Origin: CALBPI01 sp038521865
Lineage (GTDB): Bacteria; Pseudomonadota; Gammaproteobacteria; Steroidobacterales; Woeseiaceae
Direction of reading: 5' to 3'
Length of the DNA stretch: 64,000 bases
Assembly (NCBI GenBank): GCA_038521865.1
Contig: JBCBKO010000002.1
Span: 124,001-188,000 of the forward strand
This document shows positions 41,958-50,843 of the stretch, piece by piece; position 1 is the first letter of the stretch; every line of letters starts with the position of its first letter. A program made the position numbers and the translations under genes. The notes below the pieces were generated by a model, which did not search any database, was not told where the DNA came from, and was given only the letters and a program-made list of their open reading frames with translations.

Positions 41958-43253
41958 ATGCGGCATAGGCTGGGAGTCTTAGCGGCCCTACTTTTTGCGC
42001 TAGCGCTCGGCGCGTGTACAAACGAGACCGACACGGCGTCATCTGCGGATCAGCCGGTCACCCTGCGCACGGGCACTTGGCACGCGAACATCACGGTTCC
42101 CGGCGGGGATATCCGCTTCGGTATGGAATTGTCGCGAGTCGACGATCAGTTGGAAGTCACCTTGATCAACGGCAGCGAACGCGTGCGGGTGCCGGAGGTC
42201 AATTTGTCTGACGATCGTCTGCTGCTGCGTTTTCCTGCGTTCAACAATGAAATCCGAGCGCGGGTACAGGACGGAAAGCTCAGTGGGACGCTCACGCTGG
42301 TCAAACGCTATGGCAAAACGCAGGCGATGCCTTTTGTGGCCATCCCGGGCGCGCGGCCCGTCGCGGAAGACGTGGTGCCGGCGAACGGCGATTTGTCCGG
42401 GCGTTGGGCGGTGACGTTTACCGAGCCCGATGGCACGCAGTACCCAGCAGTCGGTGAGTTCCGCCAGCGCGGCAATCGACTCCTCGGCACATTCCTGACG
42501 CAAACCGGCGACTACCGCTACCTTGGCGGCAGTGTTTCAGGCCGCAATTTCGAGCTCTCCACTTTTGACGGCGCGCATGCATTCCTGTTCAAGGCGAGAG
42601 CCGATGAGAGCGGTGCGCTGACCGGGCAATTTTGGTCTGGCACCGAGTACGAAGAATCTTGGACCGGGCGGCGAGACGAAGCAGCGAAGCTCGCTGATCC
42701 GACCACGCTGACTGCATTGAAAGACGGTTACGATCGATTCACGTTCGAGTTTCCGGACCTTGAGGGCAATCCGGTGTCGATCGACGACCCGCAGTTCGAT
42801 GGCAAAGTAATTCTGGTGACGTTGGCGGGTAGCTGGTGTCCCAACTGTCACGACGAAGCCGCCTTCATGGCCGAGATCTACCCACGCTATCGCGATCAGG
42901 GTGTCGAGATTGTTGCGCTCATGTTCGAGCATCTGGAAGCGACTGATGAAGCAGCGGAGCAGGTTCGACTGTTCCGCGAAAAATTCGGTATCGAATACGT
43001 GACGCTGCTCGCAGGTGTGTCCGACAAGACACTCGCCAATGAGGCCTTGCCATCGCTGAACAAGGTGCTCGCATTCCCCACGACGATTTTCATCGATCGC
43101 CGCGGCGAGGTTCGAGAGATTCATACCGGGTTCTCCGGACCGGGCACGGGTCAACACTATGACGAGACTCGCAACTTGATCACGGGATTGCTGGACACGC
43201 TCGTCGCTGAACCGGTTGAAGTGGCAAAGACCAGTGCGCTACTAGACCCCTAA
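41958..43253 (+). CDS. TlpA/AhpC-TSA-type redoxin lipoprotein
   Basis: A 431-residue lipoprotein (lipobox LALGACTN). Residues of the first 250 or so form a beta-rich region without recognised function. A thioredoxin-like domain follows (from about VSIDDPQFDGKVILVTLAGSWCPNCHDEAAFMAEIY), with the redox pair CPNC, and a cis-Pro segment in VLAFPTTIFIDRRGEVREI. Extracytoplasmic thiol-disulfide exchange is likely; the partner is unknown. A TACAGT at 41923-41928 may be a -10 box. Confidence 0.87.
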   Translation: MRHRLGVLAALLFALALGACTNETDTASSADQPVTLRTGTWHANITVPGGDIRFGMELSRVDDQLEVTLINGSERVRVPEVNLSDDRLLLRFPAFNNEIRARVQDGKLSGTLTLVKRYGKTQAMPFVAIPGARPVAEDVVPANGDLSGRWAVTFTEPDGTQYPAVGEFRQRGNRLLGTFLTQTGDYRYLGGSVSGRNFELSTFDGAHAFLFKARADESGALTGQFWSGTEYEESWTGRRDEAAKLADPTTLTALKDGYDRFTFEFPDLEGNPVSIDDPQFDGKVILVTLAGSWCPNCHDEAAFMAEIYPRYRDQGVEIVALMFEHLEATDEAAEQVRLFREKFGIEYVTLLAGVSDKTLANEALPSLNKVLAFPTTIFIDRRGEVREIHTGFSGPGTGQHYDETRNLITGLLDTLVAEPVEVAKTSALLDP

Positions 43254-43273
43254 TTTCCGTTCGGAGCACACAT

Positions 43274-43756
43274 ATGCCTTCTTTCGATATCGTCTCTGAA
43301 GTCGATCACCACGAACTGACCAATGCGGTCGATCAAGCCAATCGAGAGGTTGGGAACCGGTTCGACTTCAAGGGGACTGGTGCGGAGTTTTCCCTCGACG
43401 AGGCAACTATCAGCCTCAAAGCCCAGGTTGAGTTCCAGCTTTCTCAGATGCTCGACATTCTGCACAACAAGCTCGCCAAGCGCGGCATCGATATTGGTTG
43501 TTTGGATGCTCAGGATCCAGTCACTAGCGGGCAGGAAGCCCGCCAGACGGTCGTTGTCCGACAGGGCATCGAGACCGCGTTGGCAAAGAAGATCATCAAG
43601 TCCATCAAGGACGCGAAACTGAAAGTGCAGGCGGCAATTCAGGGCGAGCAGGTTCGGGTGACCGGAAAGAAGCGCGATGATCTGCAGTCGGTGATCGCAA
43701 TGCTGCGCGAAGCCGAGCACGAGCTGCCGCTGCAATTCAATAACTTCCGCGACTGA
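43274..43756 (+). CDS. yajQ: YajQ-family nucleotide-binding protein
   Basis: A 160-residue protein of the UPF0234 family: MPSFDIVSEVDHHELTNAVDQAN, NRFDFKGTGAEFSL, RQTVVVRQGIETALAKKIIKSIKDAKLKVQAAIQGEQVRVTGKKRDDLQ and the C-terminal LPLQFNNFRD are family hallmarks. Some members bind cyclic di-GMP and act as transcription co-regulators (Xanthomonas and Pseudomonas work). A diguanylate cyclase gene lies at 54.4 kb in this window, but a link is speculative. The ppc gene starts 7 nt downstream. Confidence 0.95.
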   Translation: MPSFDIVSEVDHHELTNAVDQANREVGNRFDFKGTGAEFSLDEATISLKAQVEFQLSQMLDILHNKLAKRGIDIGCLDAQDPVTSGQEARQTVVVRQGIETALAKKIIKSIKDAKLKVQAAIQGEQVRVTGKKRDDLQSVIAMLREAEHELPLQFNNFRD

Positions 43757-43763
43757 TCTCTCG

Positions 43764-46496
43764 ATGCAACGCAAACCGCCAAGCCGCAAGACACTGATCT
43801 TTGCTGACAAGGACAGTGCTCTGCGTCATGACGTGCGCACTTTGGGTAGCATGGTGGGCGATCTGCTGCGCGAGCAAGGCGGTGATGCCTTTTTCGAACA
43901 TGTCGAGAGTGCCCGTCGGGAAGCGATTCTCCGGCGAGAAGGCGAACGCTCTATCGATGATCTGGCAAATGTAGTGGGCGAGCTCGATGCGCCAGCAGCA
44001 CAGAATTTCATCCGCGCTTTCTCGACCTACTTTCAGCTGGTCAACACCGCTGAGAAAGTGCACCGGATCCGACGGCGGCGGGAATACATGCGCGAAAACG
44101 CTACCCATCAACCGCACGGCGCGCACGACCTGTTCCAGCAGTTCCACGATGCAGGCTGCAGTATCGATGAGATTCGAACAGCCCTCGAAAATATCCTCAT
44201 AGAACCGGTCTTCACAGCGCATCCTACGGAACCGACGCGCCGTACGATCCTGCGTAAAGAGCAGCGTATCGTGCGTAAACTCGTTGACTTGCTGGACCCT
44301 GGCCTTCCCCCGCAGGAGGTCAATGCGGCGCTCGCGGTCATCAGGGCCGAGGTGACGTCCGGCTGGCAAACCGAGGAACACCCCAGCGAGAGCATGACCG
44401 TCGCCGATGAGTTAGAGCACGTTCTGTTCTTTCTCACCGACGTCATTTACCGGGTGATTCCGCCGTTCTATGAAAATTTGCAGGAGGCATTGGTCAACGC
44501 TTACGGCGAAGCAGCAATCGGCGATTACCAGATCCCCCTGCTGACCGCGTTTGCCTCCTGGGTCGGCGGCGATATGGACGGCAATCCGAATGTGGGCGCC
44601 AAGACCATTCGCAACACGCTGTCTCGGCAACGCAGTCTGATCCTGGACCTGTATTTTCGTGAATGTGCAGACGTCGGCAGCAAGCTCAGTCAGTGCCGTG
44701 ACCGTGTCAAAGTCAGTGAAGCCGTCGAGGCGCGCATTCAGGAATACCGGCAACACTTCAGCAAAGCTTGGGGCGAGGTGCCCAACCGTCACCGTGATAT
44801 GCCTTATCGATCGCTTCTGCGTTTGATTCAGGCGCGACTACAAAGCACCTATGACGACGACGCTTATCCTTACGAAAGCGCCGAGAGTTTCGCCGCAGAC
44901 GTCGATCTGATCGCAGACAGTCTGAGCCAGAACCAGGGGCACAATGCTGGATTGTTTGCGGTACGACGACTGCAACGGCGTATCGAGTGTTTCGGATTCC
45001 ACATGGCGACGCTCGATATCCGTCAGGACTCGTTGGTACATCGTGAGGTAATCGGAAAATGCCTTGGCGACGAGGCCTGGATGACCCGTGATCCTGCCGA
45101 CAGACTCGAGCGACTGTGCGAGGCGATTACGGCTCGCGAGGCACCTGTCGATACGCAAGACACTCAGGTGCGCAAGACGCTCGGCGTGTTTCAGGCCATT
45201 GCCTTCTGTCATCGAAAATACGGCAAGCGCTCGATCGGTCCTTACATCATCAGCATGACTCAAGGTGCCGATGATGTTGTCTCGGTGCTACTGCTCGCGC
45301 AGTGGGCCGAACTTGGCAATCGGCGCGGTGAAGTTCCTCTGGATATCGCACCGTTGCTCGAGACCGTCGACGACCTGCACGCAGGTCCCGGAATCATGCA
45401 ACAGCTGTTGGCTAACCCGGTCTACCGCCAGCATCTGTCTCGGCGCAAAGATCGTCAAACCATCATGATCGGCTACTCCGACAGCAACAAGGATGGTGGT
45501 CTTGCATCGGCGCGCTGGGCATTACATCAGGCACAGGCCGCACTGCGAGACACGCTAGCTGCACATGACATCGAGCTCACGCTGTTCCATGGGCGTGGTG
45601 GCACGGTGAGTCGCGGTGGCAGCAAGATGCACGACGCAGTTCGTGGTGCACCAGCTGGCACAGTCGCGGGACGCATGCGTTTCACCGAACAAGGCGAAAT
45701 CATCAACGAAAAATACGGACTGCGTGGTATTGCAATGCGAACGCTGGAGCAGTCCGCGGCGTCGGTCGCTGCGGCCAGTCTGTTGCCGGCGGCAAACGAA
45801 ACTGTGCATCCGAGCTGGTCGCAGATGATGTCGACGGTCGCCAACGTCAGTCGAGAACGCTACCAGTCACTCACTCGACATACCGAGGGATTTTTCGATT
45901 ACTTCCGCACCGCAACGCCAATCGATGTTATCGAGAGAATGCGGATCGGTTCGCGGCCAGCATCACGGCGTGAACAGAAGGGTATCGATGACCTGCGCGC
46001 CATTCCCTGGGTGTTTGCGTGGACTCAGGCACGTTTCGTGCTCCCGGGTTGGTTTGGGCTCGGCAGTGGGCTGCAAGCCGCCGTCGAACAGTTTGGCCAC
46101 GACGCATTCGCAGACATGATGCGCGAATGGCACTTTGTTCGCGCCCTGATAGCGGATGCTGAGATGGTGTTGGCCAAATCCGATCTTGAGGTTGCGGAGC
46201 GCTACTCTCAGTTGTCTGGCAACCTTCACGAACGCTTCTTCCCGATCATCAAGGCTGAGTTCGATCTGACACTGAATTACATCCTCGAGTTATCGAGTCA
46301 TGACTGGCTACTCGATGGAGACAAGACGTTGCAGCGGACGATCCTCCTCAGGAATCCGTATATCGACCCGATGAGCTTGTTGCAAATCGATCTCTTACGT
46401 CGCTGGCGAGCGGGAGATCGCGAGGATGATGCGCTGCTGGGCGCGTTATTGGCGGGCGTGAACGGCATTGCACAGGGTCTGCAGAACACCGGGTGA
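43764..46496 (+). CDS. ppc: Phosphoenolpyruvate carboxylase
   Basis: Ppc fixes bicarbonate onto phosphoenolpyruvate to give oxaloacetate and refill the citric acid cycle. The 910-residue protein (E. coli 883) has the catalytic-His motif VFTAHPTEPTRR, WVGGDMDGNPNV, MIGYSDSNKDGG, FHGRGGTVSRGG, and the conserved C-terminal GIAQGLQNTG. It starts 7 nt after yajQ, and its stop overlaps the MFS gene start by 4 nt, so the three genes look co-transcribed. Confidence 0.97.
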   Translation: MQRKPPSRKTLIFADKDSALRHDVRTLGSMVGDLLREQGGDAFFEHVESARREAILRREGERSIDDLANVVGELDAPAAQNFIRAFSTYFQLVNTAEKVHRIRRRREYMRENATHQPHGAHDLFQQFHDAGCSIDEIRTALENILIEPVFTAHPTEPTRRTILRKEQRIVRKLVDLLDPGLPPQEVNAALAVIRAEVTSGWQTEEHPSESMTVADELEHVLFFLTDVIYRVIPPFYENLQEALVNAYGEAAIGDYQIPLLTAFASWVGGDMDGNPNVGAKTIRNTLSRQRSLILDLYFRECADVGSKLSQCRDRVKVSEAVEARIQEYRQHFSKAWGEVPNRHRDMPYRSLLRLIQARLQSTYDDDAYPYESAESFAADVDLIADSLSQNQGHNAGLFAVRRLQRRIECFGFHMATLDIRQDSLVHREVIGKCLGDEAWMTRDPADRLERLCEAITAREAPVDTQDTQVRKTLGVFQAIAFCHRKYGKRSIGPYIISMTQGADDVVSVLLLAQWAELGNRRGEVPLDIAPLLETVDDLHAGPGIMQQLLANPVYRQHLSRRKDRQTIMIGYSDSNKDGGLASARWALHQAQAALRDTLAAHDIELTLFHGRGGTVSRGGSKMHDAVRGAPAGTVAGRMRFTEQGEIINEKYGLRGIAMRTLEQSAASVAAASLLPAANETVHPSWSQMMSTVANVSRERYQSLTRHTEGFFDYFRTATPIDVIERMRIGSRPASRREQKGIDDLRAIPWVFAWTQARFVLPGWFGLGSGLQAAVEQFGHDAFADMMREWHFVRALIADAEMVLAKSDLEVAERYSQLSGNLHERFFPIIKAEFDLTLNYILELSSHDWLLDGDKTLQRTILLRNPYIDPMSLLQIDLLRRWRAGDREDDALLGALLAGVNGIAQGLQNTG

Positions 46497-47761
46497 GTGA
46501 GGTCGACACAAGACCCGCCGCTGCATCTCTGCTGCGCGAACGACGCCTCGCGTTTGCATTGCTTTTGGGTGCCGTGTGCTGCATCGGGATGGGCCAGACC
46601 GTCACCTTCAGCATCTTGCCGCCCATCGGCCGAGAGCTGGGACTCAGTGAACGACAAGTCGGCCTGATCTTCTCCGTTTCCGCGCTCCTGTGGGTGGTCA
46701 CCAGTCCGCTTTGGGGACGCCTCAGCGATCGCTTCGGACGCAAGCCCATTCTGATCATCGGCATGATCGGCTATATCGTGTCGACCGTTGGATTCGTCTC
46801 CGTGATCGACCGCGGTCTTACCGGCACCGTCGCACTGATATGGATTTACCCACTGATGATCGCAACGCGAAGCATCTACGGTGCGATCGGACCGGGTGTG
46901 CGCGTCGCCTCGCAAGCCTACATCGTGGATCGCACCGACCGAGCAGATCGTACGATCGCGATTTCCGGTATGGCCGCTGCCTTTGGCCTTGGCAATGTAC
47001 TAGGCCCTGGACTCGGCTCCGCATTCAGTGTCTTCGGGTTGCTTGCACCATTCTGGTTGATCGCCGGTCTGGTCGCTGTGGTGATGATGGCGATTTTGAT
47101 ACTGCTGCCTGAAAAGTCTGCGCCGGGCCAACGGGGCAACCGACCGCGACTTGCGCTTTGGGATCACAGGATGCGTCCTTACGTGCTTTATGGGCTCCTG
47201 GTGAGCTTTGCAGTGGCAACACCGATGCAGACGAGCGCATTTCTGTTTATCGATGTCCTCGGCTTTTCCACGGACGAGGCCGCCCAGTATGTCGGCGTCG
47301 GTTTGTCCGGTGCCGCGATGGCTGCGCTGTTCTCGCAGCTCGTCCTGGTACAGCGGTTCCGACTATCCCCCAAAGTCATGATGGTGGTAGGTGCCGTTTT
47401 GATCGGTGCTGCGCAGTTGGGCCTCGCCTGGAGTACGACTTTCGCGCCCGTGGTGTTCGCACTTATGCTAAACGGCCTTGGCGCGGGATTGGCATTACCG
47501 GGATTCAGCGCCGGCGCGTCGTTGGCGGTCGATGCCGATGAGCAAGGCGCAGTAGCCGGTGTCACCGGGGCTTTGAATGCAGCGGGTTTTTCCATCGTGC
47601 CAGTGATTCACCTGACGCTGTACGCAATATCGCCCAGCTGGCCGTTCCTGCTAAACTCTGTGCTGATGCTGGCCATGGCGGCCCTCGCCATGCTGCACCC
47701 GGGCCTGCGCCATTCCGGCACGCCCGACACCAGCATAGATGATCCACCTGTTGCGTCCTGA
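46493..47761 (+). CDS. MFS transporter
   Basis: A 422-residue major facilitator protein with 12 predicted membrane segments. The loop 2-3 signature is WGRLSDRFGRKPILIIG. The loop 8-9 region is weaker. The general look is that of TetA/Bcr-type drug:H+ antiporters, but no substrate-specific feature is evident. It starts with GTG overlapping the ppc stop (GTGA). The DUF393 gene follows 14 nt later. Confidence 0.9.
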   Translation: MSEVDTRPAAASLLRERRLAFALLLGAVCCIGMGQTVTFSILPPIGRELGLSERQVGLIFSVSALLWVVTSPLWGRLSDRFGRKPILIIGMIGYIVSTVGFVSVIDRGLTGTVALIWIYPLMIATRSIYGAIGPGVRVASQAYIVDRTDRADRTIAISGMAAAFGLGNVLGPGLGSAFSVFGLLAPFWLIAGLVAVVMMAILILLPEKSAPGQRGNRPRLALWDHRMRPYVLYGLLVSFAVATPMQTSAFLFIDVLGFSTDEAAQYVGVGLSGAAMAALFSQLVLVQRFRLSPKVMMVVGAVLIGAAQLGLAWSTTFAPVVFALMLNGLGAGLALPGFSAGASLAVDADEQGAVAGVTGALNAAGFSIVPVIHLTLYAISPSWPFLLNSVLMLAMAALAMLHPGLRHSGTPDTSIDDPPVAS

Positions 47762-47775
47762 CCGGGAGACAGTTT

Positions 47776-48231
47776 GTGTCCGAGCAACGGCTCACGCCGC
47801 CACTGACAATTTTCCATGACGCCTCGTGCCCGATTTGCCGAGCGGAGATGGAGGAGCTCAAGCGCATCGATGAAGAGCAAGCACTCGAACTCGTGGATTG
47901 CTCCGTCGAGAATTTTTCCGACCCACGCTGCGCCGAGGCCGGCCTTTCGCAGAAAGAACTCATGAGTGCGCTCTACGTTGTGGATCGCGACGAACACTGG
48001 CTCGCCGGTCCAGACGCATTCGCCGAAATCTATCGAACGCTCGGGCTCGATCGCATGGCACGGCTCTGGGGGCAGGGATGGTGGCGTCCCCTGATCAACC
48101 TCGGTTACCGACTATTCGCCATCTCACGCGGACTGCTGGCGCCGCTCGGCCTCGATCGGGTCGTGCGATGGATGGTGCGACGTGAAGCGCAAGCGGCCGC
48201 GCGGCGTAGCTCGGCCTGCAACGTCGACTAG
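47776..48231 (+). CDS. DUF393 (DCC) family thiol-disulfide oxidoreductase-like protein
   Basis: A 151-residue protein with the DCC-family opening LTIFHDASCPICRAEMEEL, a CXXC site in a thioredoxin-like strand, followed by LVDCSV and the family segment ALYVVDRDEHWLAGPDAFAEIYRTLG. The second half holds a hydrophobic RPLINLGYRLFAISRGLLAPLGL that may touch the membrane. The role is inferred from the family only. GTG start at 47776 with GGGAG 8 nt upstream. It overlaps the convergent TfpX-like gene by 4 nt. Confidence 0.85.
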   Translation: MSEQRLTPPLTIFHDASCPICRAEMEELKRIDEEQALELVDCSVENFSDPRCAEAGLSQKELMSALYVVDRDEHWLAGPDAFAEIYRTLGLDRMARLWGQGWWRPLINLGYRLFAISRGLLAPLGLDRVVRWMVRREAQAAARRSSACNVD

Positions 48232-49010
48232 CGCGCTTGTTCGCTCTGTGGTGTCGTGTCGCCCTGCAGATCCCAGGGATCGACGGCAATCACATCCAGC
48301 GTTTTCGCAGAAACCGGATCGATGACCAGGGCCATCCCCTGCAGACGCTTGTTCACGACAGGCACGTAGCGTAAAGACTCGGCGGACGCATTGTGGCGAT
48401 CGGCGATATCACCGACCTCAGGTTCGAGTGCCGGATCCAGAGAAATCAGTCGACTCAGCGGCTCGCTACGTTCCAGTACTCGCTCCGGCGCGGAAGCGAG
48501 GCTGATCCAGTATTCGGGTAAACGCTCGATATCGACACCCGTTTCGAGGGCCCTCATCATCAACTCCTCCCGAGCTTTCAGATCGTCGGGTATTTCCGCG
48601 ATGACCGAACACGGCGGGGACGAGGATGATTCGCACGCTGCAATCGGTTCGGCAGACTCCCGGACAAGATCCTTTTCAGGCAGCATCACAAACCGGTCGA
48701 CAGCGAACACAAGGTACTGGGGACGCTCTTGATAAAGCACGTTGGTCCCGTACGAGAGCGCCGCAATCTGCACCATCGCGATCACGGTCATATCGAAACG
48801 CAGACTTGGCTTGCCCGGTCGATAAACGATCGCGGTCAAGAGCGGTCCGAGCACAAGATCCACGCCGACAAGAATGGGTAGAACCCCGGCCGCGCCGCTG
48901 ATCGTGAAGAACGGCGCGGGATACCACTGCGTAAAGATGAATGTGAATACTGTCGCGACGACGAGGAAACTGACACCGAAGTGCAGCGCGACCGCCTTTA
49001 ACTTACTCAT
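48228..49010 (-). CDS. TfpX/TfpZ family type IV pilin accessory protein
   Basis: A 260-residue inner-membrane protein. The N-terminal 110 residues contain about three or four membrane segments with the family pattern LKAVALHFGVSFLVVATVF, WYPAPFFTISGAAGVLPILVGVDLVLGPLLTAIVY and a following basic loop. The remaining part is periplasmic-like. TfpX/TfpZ proteins normally lie next to a pilA-type pilin gene and assist its assembly; no pilin gene lies within this window. Confidence 0.82.
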   Translation of the reverse strand: MSKLKAVALHFGVSFLVVATVFTFIFTQWYPAPFFTISGAAGVLPILVGVDLVLGPLLTAIVYRPGKPSLRFDMTVIAMVQIAALSYGTNVLYQERPQYLVFAVDRFVMLPEKDLVRESAEPIAACESSSSPPCSVIAEIPDDLKAREELMMRALETGVDIERLPEYWISLASAPERVLERSEPLSRLISLDPALEPEVGDIADRHNASAESLRYVPVVNKRLQGMALVIDPVSAKTLDVIAVDPWDLQGDTTPQSEQAR

Positions 49011-49090
49011 CGGATTTCACACCAAAAACCAATACACTTGTTGCAGGAATATGCGTATACGCGAGTTCAACCTCAAGCCGGAAAGAATGT

Positions 49091-49618
49091 ATGAAGCGCT
49101 CCGAGAATCGAATGAACCAGATCACATCTTTGCTGGCGATTGCCATTTCCGTTGTCGCCATGCTGGTCTCCATTCTCGAAGTCTCCGCTGTCCGTGAACA
49201 ACAACGCGCGGATGTATGGCCCTACATTGAGCTTGGTCAAAGCTATTCCGAATCCGGGTTCCGATTACAAGCGATCAACAAAGGGGTCGGGCCGGCGTTG
49301 GTAGGAGAGGTCGCCCTGTACCGAGGCGACACGCTTGTCGAGACCATCGATCAACTGATTCTCGATACGGTCGGTGCCGAGAACGCGTTTGGCTATGAGC
49401 TGTATGGCGCCACCAAGATCTCGAATTCGGTAATGGCCCCTGGCGAGGAGAACGACCTGTTTCGAGTGCCTTGGGAAGTTCGAACTCGACTGTTGATAAA
49501 GCGCTGGCAAGAAGGCGATCCGATCGATATCCGGCTGTGCTACTGCTCGATCCACAACGACTGCTGGAACACGTCGCTGCAGCAGCAGCAACCACAGCCC
49601 ACCGACCAATGCACCTGA
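49091..49618 (+). CDS. Membrane-anchored hypothetical protein
   Basis: A 175-residue protein of unknown function. An N-terminal membrane segment (about residues 9-33, ITSLLAIAISVVAMLVSILE) is followed by a beta-rich domain with LQAINKGVGPALVGEVALYRGD and a C-terminal cysteine cluster (RLCYCSIHNDCW, then a final Cys). The tail is Gln/Pro-rich. ATG 49091 has GGAAAG 5 nt upstream; ATG 49112 is an alternative. It runs 7 nt upstream of the flavoprotein gene. Confidence 0.65.
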   Translation: MKRSENRMNQITSLLAIAISVVAMLVSILEVSAVREQQRADVWPYIELGQSYSESGFRLQAINKGVGPALVGEVALYRGDTLVETIDQLILDTVGAENAFGYELYGATKISNSVMAPGEENDLFRVPWEVRTRLLIKRWQEGDPIDIRLCYCSIHNDCWNTSLQQQQPQPTDQCT

Positions 49619-49625
49619 CGCGCGG

Positions 49626-50810
49626 TTGAGAGTCTACGACGTTATTGTACTCGGTGGGGGTGCTGCCGGGCTGATGTGTGCTGCCACCGCCGGCCAGCGC
49701 GGCAAGCGCGTGCTGGTGCTGGAGGGCTCTAACAAGCCCGGCAAGAAAATTCTCATGTCGGGCGGCGGACGATGCAACTTCACGAACCTCTATTGCGATC
49801 CCTCGCATTTTTTGTCCGACAATCCACACTTCTGTAAGTCCGCGCTCGCGCGCTACACGCAATGGGACTTCATTGCGCTCGTGGAAAAACACGGCATTGC
49901 CTATCACGAAAAAACGCTAGGGCAGCTCTTCTGTGACGAAAGCTCGAAACAGATTGTAAAAATGCTGCTGGATGAATGTCGTGAGGTCGGTGTCGAGCTT
50001 CTGGTTGAGAGCGGAATCAGCAAGGTCGAATTCAACGAGGCCTATCGCGTTACCTCAGCACACGGGGTCTTCGGTGCGCCGTCACTTGTCGTCGCTACTG
50101 GTGGACTGTCCATACCCAAGATGGGTGCGTCCGGGCTTGGCTACGAGATTGCACAACAATTCGGTCTCGAGGTGCTCGAAACGCGCGCGGGATTGGTGCC
50201 GTTTACCTTCACCGGCACGCTCCACGAGCAATTCGCCCGCTTGTCCGGTGTGAGCCTTCCGGCTGCTGTGCGATGTGGCGACACCGAGTTCAATGAAGGC
50301 ATTCTGTTCACCCACCGAGGAATGAGCGGTCCCGCTGCACTCCAAATCTCAAGCTACTGGCGTCCGGGCGATACCATCGAGATCGACCTCTTGCCAGGAC
50401 AATCGGCAGCCGAAATGATCAACGAGGCTCGCGCGACCAGTCCGGCGAAGCCTGTTAGTACGCTGCTGACACAAACCCTACCCAAGGCACTGGTCAGTGA
50501 GTTCGACGAACATCTCTGGAGTGGTGTTGGCTCAACACGCGCCGCCGAATTGGCAAACACAAGCGTTGATACGCTCGACACGCAGCTGCACCACTGGACA
50601 CTCAAGCCGGCAGCGACGGAGGGCTATCGAACCGCAGAAGTGACGTTAGGTGGAGTGAACACTGACGGCATTTCGTCGCGTACTATGGAGGCCAAAACGC
50701 AGCCCGGGCTGTTCCTCATCGGTGAAGTGGTTGACGTCACGGGGCATCTGGGCGGGTTCAATTTCCAGTGGGCATGGGCTTCGGGCGTGGCGGCGGGCAA
50801 CGCCGTCTGA
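49626..50810 (+). CDS. HI0933/YhiN-family flavoprotein (NAD(P)/FAD-dependent oxidoreductase)
   Basis: A 394-residue flavoprotein. The FAD dinucleotide motif is at the very N-terminus (YDVIVLGGGAAGLMCAATAGQRG), followed by the family signature GKKILMSGGGRCNFTN. The middle part has VVATGGLSIPKMGASGLGYEIA, and the end GEVVDVTGHLGGFNFQWAWASG. The family's reaction is not established. It starts with TTG at 49626 because the FAD motif begins within a few residues and no other start exists. Confidence 0.9.
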   Translation: MRVYDVIVLGGGAAGLMCAATAGQRGKRVLVLEGSNKPGKKILMSGGGRCNFTNLYCDPSHFLSDNPHFCKSALARYTQWDFIALVEKHGIAYHEKTLGQLFCDESSKQIVKMLLDECREVGVELLVESGISKVEFNEAYRVTSAHGVFGAPSLVVATGGLSIPKMGASGLGYEIAQQFGLEVLETRAGLVPFTFTGTLHEQFARLSGVSLPAAVRCGDTEFNEGILFTHRGMSGPAALQISSYWRPGDTIEIDLLPGQSAAEMINEARATSPAKPVSTLLTQTLPKALVSEFDEHLWSGVGSTRAAELANTSVDTLDTQLHHWTLKPAATEGYRTAEVTLGGVNTDGISSRTMEAKTQPGLFLIGEVVDVTGHLGGFNFQWAWASGVAAGNAV

Positions 50811-50843
50811 CGATTCACTTTCCGGCGCGGTACAATTGCGGTG

